Source: Ditylenchus dipsaci (Eukaryota; Nematoda; Chromadorea; Rhabditida; Anguinidae). Taken from it: a stretch of DNA of 64,000 nt. Of this stretch, positions 44,458 to 54,602 are shown piece after piece (positions within the stretch are counted from its first letter, which is position 1; each line of letters starts with the position of its first letter). The notes beneath the pieces were generated by a model that had not been told where the DNA came from, did not search any database, and saw only the letters and a list, made by a program, of their open reading frames with translations. The stretch covers positions 53,545-117,544 of the forward strand of contig SADC01000368.1 in assembly GCA_004194705.1 (NCBI GenBank), read 5' to 3'. The position numbers and the translations under genes were made by a program.

Positions 44458-45294
44458 TAGATACCACAAAACAAGTTTAAGTCGGTGGCATTATTGAAAT
44501 CAACATCAAAAAGTAAGGAAAGACCTCCAACAAATATATACCACAAAATAAGGCAGGTAATAAAATATTGAGAGGTGTTACCGCCTGCATTTCCTTGAAC
44601 TCTGCATAGTTAAACAATGAAAAAGGAAAAAAGTTCGGAAATTAACGTCCACCAATTATTTGATTACTCAAACTTTTTAGTAAAAAATGCTAAAACGCAA
44701 TTTAAAACCTAAGAAAAAATTTCTAACTACAATTACTTGGACAGTGCGACAATGCGTAGGCTACGTACAACGATGGAAAAATTTAATTCCAATTTTTGAA
44801 GACACTTAGTATCAATTTTTTTAGATATTCACCTGCTAAATGGCAAAACACACCCAATAAAAAACAACTTAGTACTTTATTTGCAAAAATCCAGCCTAGA
44901 AACTAGAATCGAGAAAGAATTGAGTATGCCTTGGGCCGGAAACAAGCGAAAAAGTAAGTCACGCTAAAAGTTAAATAAGTTTTATATTTTAAATAACCAA
45001 AACAATATTATTCAGGAAACATAGTTACTATTTTTTGCGAAAAAGTTTAAAATAGTAAAATATACTGTAACATAACCTTATCAGGTTCATAGGCGTCCAA
45101 GGAAAGGCGGCTAGCTGGGCTAAAGCTCTACCCCCCCCCTTCCTGTCAGGATTTTTCTAACTTTTCAAGTCTTTTTAGCTCTTTTAGCCTCCCTCCCGCT
45201 AGAAAATCCTGTCTACGCCTATGATCAGGTCTAGTATAGAAAGAAATAGAAAGCATACAGTAGATTGTCGGCTCTCTTCCACAAATAGGGGGGA
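44458..45294. other. no gene recognised
   Basis: A small palindrome at 45085-45225 (TAGGCGTC..., CTCTACCCCCCCCTTCCTGT). Rest AT-rich. Confidence 0.4.
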
Positions 45295-45540
45295 GTGTTG
45301 GTCGGGGGGGGGGGGGCCTTGGTCCCGCCTGTTGTTTTTTTTTGTGATTTTTTAGGCCAAGACAAGGGTAGGCCAGCGTATGCTATGACGTACTCAAATA
45401 TTTCTGAGACTCATGTTTCAGTCTGTCCTAACATACGCTGGCCTATCTTTGTCTAAACCTAAGCCTAAAAAGTCCTATAAAAACAGCAAGGGGACCAAGG
45501 TGAAAAAAGCTCCCCATTGTGGAATAGGGCCCGATTGTCT
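45295..45540. mobile_element. foldback with CCTTGGTCCCGCCTGTTG arms
   Basis: Left TTCCACAAATAGGGGGGAG and GCCTTGGTCCCGCCTGTTG (45280-45330) are inverted at 45484-45530. A middle palindrome has AGGCCAGCGTATG and CATACGCTGGCCTA (45371-45450), a segment shared with MITE-A. No duplication resolved. Confidence 0.55.
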
Positions 45541-46106
45541 CGGATTTAAGTCACTCCTGAGAACCGAAAGCTAATGCCGGAAAACCGGGAGTAGGATGCA
45601 AAGCATAAAATCGAGACTCTACTGAAATATGAAAATAGAAAGAATTTTTATAAAAAATTGAAAATGAAACGAAAAATAATTTTAAAAATAATGCATTGAA
45701 AATAGCGTGGCTAAGCACAAAATTTCGAAATCAGGACATCTGGCCACTTTGATTAAAAATGACCGCTAGATGAAGAACCAGGTTCTCATTTTTCTGTTTT
45801 TCATTTCCCAACACTGCAGTAGCTCAAAAAGTTTTGCAGCTCATATATATAACAAAGTTGACGCAAACAATGCCACATCACCAAAAAAACAAAAGTTTCG
45901 TTCTAAGGAATCTTTTATGACCTACAAACTACCATGGCTAAAAGTAGCTATATAAAAGGAAAGGAACAAAAACATAGTTGGGAGCAAAGGCGGAAATCTT
46001 AAAAAGAAGTTTTTATCAAAACATCCGAATGAGGAAATAGCAAAAGTGCAAGTGAATAAAAAGAAAAAGCAACATGTTAACATCCATCATATTACTTATA
46101 GCAATA
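45541..46106. other. no gene recognised
   Basis: A 61-aa frame at 45770-45955 begins with a signal-peptide-like MKNQVLIFLFFISQHCSSS, but nothing else supports it. Confidence 0.35.
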
Positions 46107-46532
46107 CAGTCGACGCTATATATAAGAAATCCCCTCAAGTTCGTTTCCACCTAGGGTCCGGCACTTTTTTTAACCTCATTTCTGAAATGTTTTGCCAAAT
46201 GTGATTCGTCAGTATAGTCGGAATATCGCAAGGATTCCGATTTTGCCGATCATTTTTGAGAAATCATATAGTTTTGCTATGTTTATCCGCAACGCTCCAT
46301 ATAATATACCCCCAAATCTTAAAAAAGGGTATCTTATATGGAGCGTTGCCGGTAAAAATTGCAAAACTATATAATTTCTCAAAAACGATCGGTAAAATTG
46401 GTCTCCTTGTGAAATTTCTGACTAGACTGACGAATCACATTTGGCAAAACATTTCAGAAATGAGGTTAAAAAAGTGTCGGACCTTAGATGGGAACGAACT
46501 TGAGGGGGGCATCTTATATGGAGCGCCGACTG
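46107..46532. mobile_element. pogo-type MITE, GGGTCCGACACTTTTT family (copy 4)
   Basis: A 426-bp element, ends CAGTCGACGCTATATATAAG and the inverse (ATATGGAGCGCCGACTG), flanked by TA (46105-46106, 46533-46534). Arms carry GGGTCCGGCACTTTTTTTAA. The centre repeats the terminal GGAGCG..TATATGG motif. Confidence 0.8.
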
Positions 46533-46565
46533 TATTGCATTCTAATAAAATAAGTGTTGAAAAAA

Positions 46566-46998
46566 TTGGGCTCTGTACGTGTTGGCGGTGCCCCCGAAAA
46601 ATATGCCTCGGTCCTTCTGTCGATATTTTGGCTTTTGTTTAGGCGCACAGTAGGCCAGCGTTTTTTAGGGTGGACTCAAGAACTTTTTCTGACTAGTAAA
46701 AAGTTGGGGGAAAAATTGGAGTCTGTCCTAACATACCCTGGTTTACCCTGAGCCTAAGCATAAACCAGAAAAAGAGTTTTCAATTTTACATATTACTGTC
46801 GACACCGCTGTAATGATGTTCAAAAAGTTGTAAAAGATGTTTAGTTGAAGTGAAAACAATTTTTTTGTAAAACAGCTTGAAATTTTTTTTGTAAATTTTT
46901 TGAACAGTTTGAGAATTGTTTTGAAAAAAAATCAATAGAGGGGACCAAGGCATATTTTGTTTCGAGGGCACCGCCAATATATATAGAGCCGAAAAGTG
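46566..46998. mobile_element. foldback with GGCTCTGTACG / GGTCCTTCTGTC arms
   Basis: Left arm GGTGCCCCCGAAAAATATGC then CTCGGTCC (46585-46612) is inverted at 46930-46985. A second pair inside contains AGGCCAGCG / CTGGTTTACC-type MITE-A sequence (46630-46760). Confidence 0.5.
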
Positions 46999-47810
46999 CG
47001 TGTAGGCAAAAGTAGCTGGAACTGCTCAGCTTTCTTAGTGCTCATCCTCCTGGCACGCCTGAGACACACACATATTTACTGAGATGCAGAGCAAATAACA
47101 TTGTTGTTAACCGGACAAATTATATGAAATCCCACTAAAGAGGAAGTGGGAACTGAGTAATATTGAGGATAAATATTTGTTCCGGCAAATAAAAAGGTAA
47201 AATAATAGGCCTATAAGCTGTTTAGAAACATGGCACTTGAAAGTTTTTCTATATTTGAAAAAAAACAAGCTAATTAGCCTTGAATAATGCTTAAAATTTT
47301 GACGATCACATTTTCAGAAATGATAAAAATATTAAAAAAAACAGTCGACTCAATTTTTTGATTTCGAATATTATTCCAAAATATTCGAGAATATTCGACT
47401 TTTTTGGGCGGGCGGATGGTGGGGGCTGTATATGACAGTAGCGTCGGTTAATCCTCGAAATCGAATATTCGAGTCGACAACCCTACTAGACACCCTTTTA
47501 GCTCTTTCAGCCCTGATTTTTTTTTGTTTTGTTTGGTCAGTAATACCTTATAAAGTCATGGATTCCAGTTTCATACGACAACATCTTTGCCATAAAGACT
47601 CGCGGTTCTACAAATAATTCAACACCATATTTTCAAAACAGAGGGCCAGGTTACAGCAAATCACGGCAAAAGCAAAAAATAGCAACGTTAGGAAAAACTA
47701 CTGGTAAAATCGGAATACTTCCTATTTTTGGAATGATTAGGTTCAAAGAAAGCTGCTACAAGATTTCGAAAGCTTATTAATAAAATGTTCGACTCAGCGA
47801 AAGAATAAAC
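46999..47810. other. no gene; one MITE remnant
   Basis: 47340-47485 is a TATTCGA-rich remnant ending GTCGAGTCGACAACCCTA-like at the right. Otherwise AT-rich. Confidence 0.4.
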
Positions 47811-48534
47811 GACCCTAGTAGCAAATACCTACCCCCCCCCCAACAATTTTTTTTTCAAAATCAGGTTTTAACCATTTCTAAGTAATTCTTATGCGCTGAA
47901 AACGATAAAAAAGGTGTTTTCGGGCATTTTCTGACCTAAAAAATGATTTTTGGAAAAAAAAATTTTGATCAAAATTCGACTTTTTGGCTTGGGGGACCAA
48001 GGTATTCTACCTCGTTTTGTCACTGGAGCTAGGCAAAAAGAGTCTCCATATGCAGTTTATGATCAAGAGTCCTGCTCGGAATTATGTCTAAGGTGAGTGA
48101 GTGCGCGCATCTCTAACCAACCAAGCCCCCTGCGGCCCCTTCGGGGCGCAGGGGCTTGGTTGCTTGGGATTGAGATGCGCACACCCACATACCTTAGACA
48201 CAAATCACTCGAAAGTGACTCTGGATGCATGAAAAAAACATGCATACCAGAGTTTCTTTATGCGGTAGGCCCCAGCTAACAAAACTATGTTCAAATCCCA
48301 TCGTTTTAGGACTCTAGGTACCATTTTCAGGTGGTTTGCCTTGGTCCCCAAGGCGAAAAGTCAAATTTCGGTCAAAAAATTTTTTCTCCAAAAATCAATT
48401 TTTTAGGTCAGAAAATGCCCGAAAACACCTTTTTTATCGTTTTCAGCGCATAAGAATCACTTAGCAATGGTTAAAACCTGATTTTGAAAAAAAAATTGTT
48501 GGGGAAGGGGGGGGGTTTATTCGCTACTAGCGCC
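47811..48534. mobile_element. hAT-type foldback carrying hairpin core 2; MITE-A-like ends
   Basis: A 724-bp element, left end GACCCTAGTAGCAAATACC, right end GCTACTAGCGCC, with a perfect 8-bp duplication GAATAAAC (47803-47810, 48535-48542). Arms of about 200 bp contain TGGCTTGGGGGACCAAGG and its partner. The tips match MITE-A, the arms resemble those of the 51887 element, and the centre is the hairpin core. Confidence 0.9.
48086..48253. other. conserved three-hairpin core, copy 2
   Basis: Stem 48086-48199 (GTCTAAGGTGAGTGAG to CACATACCTTAGAC) with TTCG at 48140-48143, then CACTCGAAAGTG (48206-48217), then ACTCTGGATGCATG to CATGCATACCAGAGT (48218-48253). In the main stem GCGGCCCC replaces GCGCCCCC. 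Confidence 0.75.
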
Positions 48535-48542
48535 GAATAAAC

Positions 48543-49031
48543 ATTTAGGGGTTGCCTGGTTATCTGGACCAGAAGTGTGCACGAGCCAGGATGTCAAGGT
48601 CTAATCGGCAAGGCCCAATACTTTTTCTGCGTTTTCAAGTGGCTACAGAATGAAAAATTACACTATGAATAGACAGCCCTAACATTTAATTTCATCTAAA
48701 AAAATTTAAGCGAAAATAACTAAACTGAAGTCGCAGCCTAGGCTTTTATACATCAAACCTGCAGAAAAAAGAATTAGGGTGGGTGTAAATATTTAATGCA
48801 AAATATTTCATTAAATCAGTACAGTTTACACGTACACACTATTATTATCAGCAGCAGTAGCCATAATAGATGTAACGATATTAACAAACATCAAGTGCAG
48901 GTGCAAATTGTTAAATAGGAGTTAGTAAAAGAAGGGCAGTAATGCCGTCACTAGTAATAACTCATAAAAACGTGTTTTATAAATGGGCTAAATATAAATT
49001 GTGAAATAATAAACAACACATCATCCATCCG
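48543..49031. other. no gene recognised
   Basis: 48947-49028 recurs as a direct repeat around 50560-50576 plus 51092-51165 (ATGCCGTCA, TAATAACTCATAAAAACG, AACAACACATCATCCAT). Confidence 0.4.
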
Positions 49032-50560
49032 TTGCTGCTTCTATCCCACTATCTGGTGTCAAAATATGCCTTGTTCCCCCTGTTCATAACGGTTAAGGCA
49101 ACATTGTACCAACTAATTTTTGCCCCAGAAAAGCTTCGTCCGTTTTGCCTAAATTTGAAAAAAATCAAAAAGATGCACCACACAAGTAAAAAATAAAAGT
49201 ACTTCTGAAGGAGCAAATTCAAAAAAGGCTCACCCCAATTTTTGGCTCAAATCGAAACACCCGTAAAAATCCTTAAATCTCCCGTCAAATTTTTAAAACT
49301 TCTTGTTCTCAGTGTTTACTTTTCAAATTTTTATTTTTTTGCACCAACATGTAGCCCTGAATCTCTAGTTTTCAATGAGATATCAACTGGCTTAATACAA
49401 TATGAAAACGTAGGAGAAAAATCATACTTTTTAAAACTACAGTCGAACGTCTCATTAACATACTCCCCATTAACATACGCTCTCTCATTAACATACGGCT
49501 GGGCCCGGTCCCGTTATAACAATTGGCTCTCCCATTAACATACAGTCGATCCTTTTTTCGAATTACATCCTTTTTTACAAAAAAAATTCTACAAAATCTC
49601 AATTTTTTTATAAAAAATTGAAAAAAGGTTGAGGGACCAAGGAAAATATTTTTTAGTTTTTTTTATAAAAAAACTGCCTTGGTCACGCAAGCTGATTTAA
49701 CTGAAGGATGTTTTCTGAAATTGACTGAGGGGTGTGTTCCGAATTCGACTAAGGACTCTGTTCCAAATTTGGCCTTAAAATTGAATGGACTCTCCTATTA
49801 ACATACACTATGCTGAATTATGGAATCTGGATCTCTCATTTACATACTCCCCATTAACATACACCTCTCATTAACATACGGCTAGGCTCGGTCCCAAGGG
49901 TGTATGTTAATGGGAGGTTTGACTGTACAACTATTTTTTCAAAATTTTCAAAATAATTCAAAATAATTAGAGATTCAGGGCTACATGCTGATGCGAAAAA
50001 ATTGAAAAATAAACACCGAGAACAAAAAGTTTTAAAAATTTGACGGGAGATTTAATGATTTTGACGGAAAAATTTACATATTAATTATTTTGACGTGTGT
50101 TTTCACCTACAGCCTGAATTTATATGATATCACTTGATTCTGACCAAAATTATTTTTGACCAAAATTCAAACTGATAATAATAATTTGGCTTGACAAGAT
50201 TTTTTTGAATGAAACTTGTGATCCCTTTAAGTTTTTTGGAAAAGCTATTTAAGTTTGAAAAAGTGGCCTCGGTGTCGCTGTTGATTAGCGCTTGTGTTTG
50301 ATGGCCTAAAATTGTGCGTAGGTTCCATCCCACATGGTTGCACACTGGCTTATTTAACCATTTTCCCGGGGAAGTTGAGTTTTAGAGAGCCAGATTCGGA
50401 ATCAGCGACCCCATTGACCCAGGCATTGATCAAATAGGCCAAAATAAATAGTGTGCCACCAGGTGGAATAGAACCTGCGCGTCATTTTGAAGGCATTTTT
50501 CAAGAAAAAAACACAGGAGGGACAAGCCATATTTTGGCGTCAGATAAAGTAACAGAGCCA
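49032..50560. mobile_element. nested foldback with ATATGCCTTGTTCCCCCTGTT arms
   Basis: Outer arms at 49048-49095 and 50500-50545. A second inverted pair, 49255-49385 and 49965-50075, includes TGTAGCCCTGAATCTCTAG. A pogo-type element sits in the centre. No gene; the signal-like frames are palindrome shadows. Confidence 0.55.
49440..49925. mobile_element. pogo-type MITE with CTCATTAACATAC arrays
   Basis: A 486-bp element starting CAGTCGAACGTCTCATTAAC and ending GGGAGGTTTGACTG, flanked by TA (49438-49439, 49926-49927). CTCATTAACATAC occurs about four times at the left and four at the right. Confidence 0.8.
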
Positions 50561-50576
50561 TGCCGTCAGTAATAAC

Positions 50577-51083
50577 TAGGGTTGGAATAAGACCGCTCCG
50601 AATCTTTTTCGGGAATATTCCCAGTCTACATCTTTTTTTCCGGTTCGATTCGGTCCAAATCTTTTTATGTCCAAATAACTAAAAAAATTAAACAAATCAT
50701 GAAAAATCGATCAAAATATTTAAGGAATACATCAAATCTTCATCAAAATATAACACCATTAAAAACGGTAGTTATATATATTTTAGAATATCTGGATACC
50801 CGTTCAGGTTGGTTTACCTTGGCCCATCAACAAAAAGTCAATTTTTGGTCAAAATTTTTTTTATCAAAAGTGTCAAGCGCCACTTAAAAACATGTTTTAA
50901 GCATGATTTCAGGTGTTGAAACATTGAAAAAGATGATTTTGGGCAATTTTGGGTCACTTAGGGATTCTTCACTCCAGTTAAAATGTTTATTTTCAAAAAG
51001 ATTCGGACCGATTTTTCATTGTCAGTCCGAATCTGAGATTTGGACCAGGAATAAACCGGGAATATTCCTATCACCCAACCCTA
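50577..51083. mobile_element. hAT-type MITE, TAGGGTTGGAATAAG ends
   Basis: A 507-bp element with ends TAGGGTTGG and CCAACCCTA and a perfect 8-bp duplication GTAATAAC (50569-50576, 51084-51091). The ends carry GGGAATATTCC and CGAATCTTTTT motifs. Confidence 0.85.
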
Positions 51084-51091
51084 GTAATAAC

Positions 51092-51886
51092 CCATAAAAA
51101 CGTTTTTTAAAAATGGGCTCAAAATAAATTCTGAAAAAAATAAACAACACATCATCCATTTAGCCTAGTTTCCACATGGCTAAAATTAGTTAAAATTACA
51201 CAAAAGAGATCTGCACCGCCAATTTGTTAGCCAGTTGAATAATTGAGAAGTTAGCCTATGCGTCACCCACTTTGGGCTATTAGCCTAACTTTTAAAGTAA
51301 TTAAGGGTTGGCAGGAGGGAGGAAATGGAGGAAACACCTCCGCAAAATATTTACTACTCGCCATTTTCTTATATAGTTTTAAAAACTGTAATTTAAGAAC
51401 AGAAAGAGATTTCCCCTTGTGTAGGCCACACTTAAATAGGGAAACAGGAAATATTTTTTTCACTTTTCCTAGACATTTTCAGCGTGCTTTTAGTTTGGAT
51501 AGTTAAAAAACCGCTGCGTATAGGGTTGTCAAATCCCCTGAGCAATTGTAAATCGTGGAATCACTTAGAGAATTCGCCGTAAGACGGGGAAATAGGTAAA
51601 ATTAAATCATATTGTAAGACCTCTTTCTTGGTCCCGGCTTACATGTGCTGGTCTACTCTATGCCTAAGGTTTCGCCTAAATTTGAAAAAAAATCAAAGAG
51701 ATGCACCAAACAATCAAAAAATTAATTAAATTCGAAAGGCGCAAATTCAAAAAAAGTTAGGCACCTGGACCAGGGATACTTATCCCTGATTTTGAGGGTC
51801 GGCTGGGTGAACTCGCAGTTTCGGTCCTATCAAACCCAATTCATCACACTATTTCACTATTTTTTTATTATGCTCAGTTTTTGCTC
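51092..51886. other. no gene recognised
   Basis: AT-rich. The overlapping frames at 51258-51506 mirror each other on both strands and have no splice support. Confidence 0.4.
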
Positions 51887-52621
51887 GGAACTTATGTACT
51901 TGGGGGGGCGCATTTTTTGCACATTTGTAAATCATGTTTAAACGACTTCTAAGTAATTTTTATATGCTTAAAACGATTAAAAAGTTGTTTTCTGACACTT
52001 TTCCACGCAAAAAATAGATTTTTTGAAAAAAAAATTCTTTGGCCAAAATAAGACTTATTGCCTTGGGGGACCAAGGCAAAACACCTTGTATTAAGGATTC
52101 TACCGCGTTTTGGTCACTGGAGCTGGGCAAAAAGAGTCGCTTAATGCATTTTTGATCAAGAGTCTTGCTCGGAATTATGTCTAAGGTAAGTGAGTGCGCG
52201 CATCTCTAACCATCCAAGCCCCCTGCGCCCCCTTCGGGGGCGCAGGGGGCTTGGTTGCTTGGGGTTGAGATGCGCACACCCACATACCTTAAACGCAAAT
52301 CACTCGAAAGTGACTCTGGATGCATAAAATGTATGCATACCAGAGTTTCTTTATGCGGTAGGCCCCAGTCAACAAAACTATGTTCAAATTCCATCTTTTT
52401 GTGGTATCCAGGTACCCTTTCAGGTTGGATTTCCTTGGGGACCAAGGCAAAAAGTCAAATTTTAGTCAAAAAATTTTTTTTTCAAAAAAACGATTTTTGT
52501 GTGGAAAAGTGTCAGAAAATGACTTTCTTATCGTTTAAAGCACATAAAAGTTACTTAGGAGTCGTTTAAACATGATTTACAAATTAGTAAAAAATGCGCC
52601 CCCCCCAAGTAAATAAGTGCC
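51887..52621. mobile_element. hAT-type foldback carrying hairpin core 3
   Basis: A 735-bp element starting GGAACTTATGTACTTGGGGG and ending with the near-inverse (CCCAAGTAAATAAGTGCC), with a perfect 8-bp duplication TTTTGCTC (51879-51886, 52622-52629). Arms of about 200 bp hold GCCTTGGGGGACCAAGGC. Tips differ from the 47811 and 26720 elements. Confidence 0.9.
52179..52346. other. conserved three-hairpin core, copy 3
   Basis: Stem 52179-52294 with TTCG at 52233-52236 and a longer perfect GC stem (CCCCCTGCGCCCCC with its complement), then CACTCGAAAGTG (52301-52312), then ACTCTGGATGCATA to TATGCATACCAGAGT (52313-52346). The loop-closing G-C of copies 1 and 2 is A-T here, a paired change. Confidence 0.75.
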
Positions 52622-52697
52622 TTTTGCTCTATTATGATCTTGGTGTTACAATGAAGTTCCACACAATAAAATCAGCCTTTTCAAATTTTGAAAAATC

Positions 52698-53085
52698 GGC
52701 GCTAGTACAGTCAACTCTCGATACAGTGTACCCTCGATATAGTGTAGATCTCAATATAGTGTATATTTTTTCAACCTCATTTAGTCAGCTCTAAGCCAAA
52801 CTGGCTTACAGTGTACCCTCTATATAGTGTAACCTCGATATAGTGTAGATTTTTTCTGGTCCCCCAGCCTACACTATATCGAGAGTTGACTGTAGTGAAT
52901 AATCCCCCCTCCCTAAATGGGACCTAATCAAAATTGCTGTAACTACACTTTCAAGTAACAAGTTCAAGCTTAGCTCTTGGCTCGGGGGTAGGCCAGCAAA
53001 CGAAAGTTATGACTAATAAATAGTCTACGCAGTTTTTCTGAAGTCTGAGACATATATTTGGGCACTCTTTACTAGAGGTGTGCAT
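52698..53085. mobile_element. MITE-A copy 3, split by a pogo-type MITE
   Basis: Starts GGCGCTAGTA; the body resumes at 52893 (TAGTGAATAATCCCCCCTCC) and follows the reference to about CTCTTTACTAG. The right tip is lost. Confidence 0.7.
52708..52892. mobile_element. pogo-type MITE with CTCGATATAGTGTA arrays
   Basis: A 185-bp element starting CAGTCAACTCTCGATACAGT and ending with its inverse, with TA on both sides (52706-52707, 52893-52894). It is almost entirely made of CTCGATATAGTGTA units. Confidence 0.85.
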
Positions 53086-53768
53086 TCGGCTCGCACACCT
53101 TTTTACAGACATTGGGAGTGGTGAAAATCTTTTTCTGAGAACAGTTTCTAAGGTAAATCGGGGTGCCTGAACACGAATCCGCTGTCAGAATTGGGGGTTG
53201 ACAAAGAAATTTTTGAGTTTTTTCCCCAAATTTTTGTTTTCTCCAGACTTTTTTGACTTCAAAGGCAAAAAAATGAGGTCAAAAATGAAAAGAATTTTTT
53301 GTTTCAGATTTTATCGGATTCCGCAACGTGTCAGCTTTCGTTTGAAGGGGGGGGGGCTTTATATACGCATCGTCTTTTGTCGAAAGTTCTAGTCCCTCTG
53401 GGGTGTTTTAATTTACTTTTTAGTAAGTTTTTAACTTTCAGGTCCAAAAATCATCGAGCAATCGATTGCAACCATTTCCAGCACTGCTTTGCTGTTGAAA
53501 ATGAGTATGTAAATTAGAATTGGGGAAAAACGTCAGTTCCAGGATCCTACCGAAAAGTACTGGTATAGTCCTATTGCGGATTTCATCGAATTGGATTTTT
53601 TATATTTTAGCCCTAACTTTATACCAACTTTTCATCTGTATGATAGCTCAAATGAAAGCCCAGAAGCTTGGCTACATTTTGACACTAAACTTGTAAATAA
53701 AAGGAGAGAAAAAAAATAAGGTCTGCAGCCAGTGGTAGTCGAACCTGTGACCTAAGGCGATGCGTATA
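53086..53768. other. no gene; B-box-like site
   Basis: GTAGTCGAACCTGTGACC at 53731-53748 reads on the minus strand as a tRNA-type B box (GGTTCGACTAC). No complete tRNA. Confidence 0.35.
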
Positions 53769-54490
53769 CAGTCAAACCTCGCTATAGTGGCACCCCTTGG
53801 GACCGGCCTCAGGGTGCCACTATAGCGAGTTGCCACTATATCGGGGGCCACTATAGCGAAGGGTGCTTGACCAAAACAATTTGCAAGTGCCACTATATCG
53901 AGGGTCAATACTGAAACAGGCCAATTGAATATTAAATACCTAGTTTTTAATGGGCAAAGCTTATCCTTCCTGCAAAAATACTTTTTTTTGCTCCCTCCCC
54001 TCTTCGCAGCATTTTCACAAGAAATATTAATTATTATACATATTTAAAAAAAAACCCCCCTCTAACAGCTGTAACCGATGCTTCGACATTAATTGTACCC
54101 ACAGATAGCTCGCAGTTCATAGATAACCGTACCCATAGATAACCCGCACCCATAGATAACTCGCGCCAGCGTATAACCCGCGGGTTATACGCTGGAATTA
54201 AGGGTAGTATCAAACAAGAACAAAAAAAGACTGAATAAATTTTGAAGAAAAGTGGATAATGAATGCAATAAGATTTTTTTACAGGTTTTCTTGTTTGACT
54301 TTGAAGGTGCCGCTATATTGGGTGGTGAATTCATAACTCAGGACTAAATAAAGTGCCACTATAGTGGAGGTGCCACTATATCGAGGTGCCACTATAATGG
54401 GATGTCAGTTTGCCTTATTTAAGGCAAAACAACCAAATCGGTCCAAGGGTGCCACTATAGTGGAAGTGCCACTATAGCGAGGTTCGACTG
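53769..54490. mobile_element. pogo-type MITE with CTCGCTATAGTGGCACC arrays
   Basis: A 722-bp element starting CAGTCAAACCTCGCTATAGT and ending with its near-inverse, with TA on both sides (53767-53768, 54491-54492). Units of GCCACTATAGCGAG recur four to five times per end. Near the middle (54095-54200) lies another set, CCCATAGATAACCCGCA, and the palindrome CCAGCGTATAACCCGCGGGT. Confidence 0.85.
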
Positions 54491-54602
54491 TATAAAGTTC
54501 CCCCCCCCCCACCTTTAAAAAAACGTCAAAAATGATGCATTTTAAATAGGGCCCTATAGGGGATCTCCTACTTTGAAGCTTGGCGTCGGATCTAAAAATG
54601 AC

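Noticed and set aside
45770..45955. 61-aa frame with a signal-peptide-like start, a possible secreted peptide
   Set aside because: No acceptor, poly(A) signal, second copy or conserved feature; a hydrophobic start is common by chance in AT-rich DNA.
48947..51165. direct repeats of about 80 bp around 2 kb, considered as LTRs
   Set aside because: Too short, no primer-binding site, polypurine tract or gag/pol; one repeat is explained by an insertion (50577-51083) splitting it.
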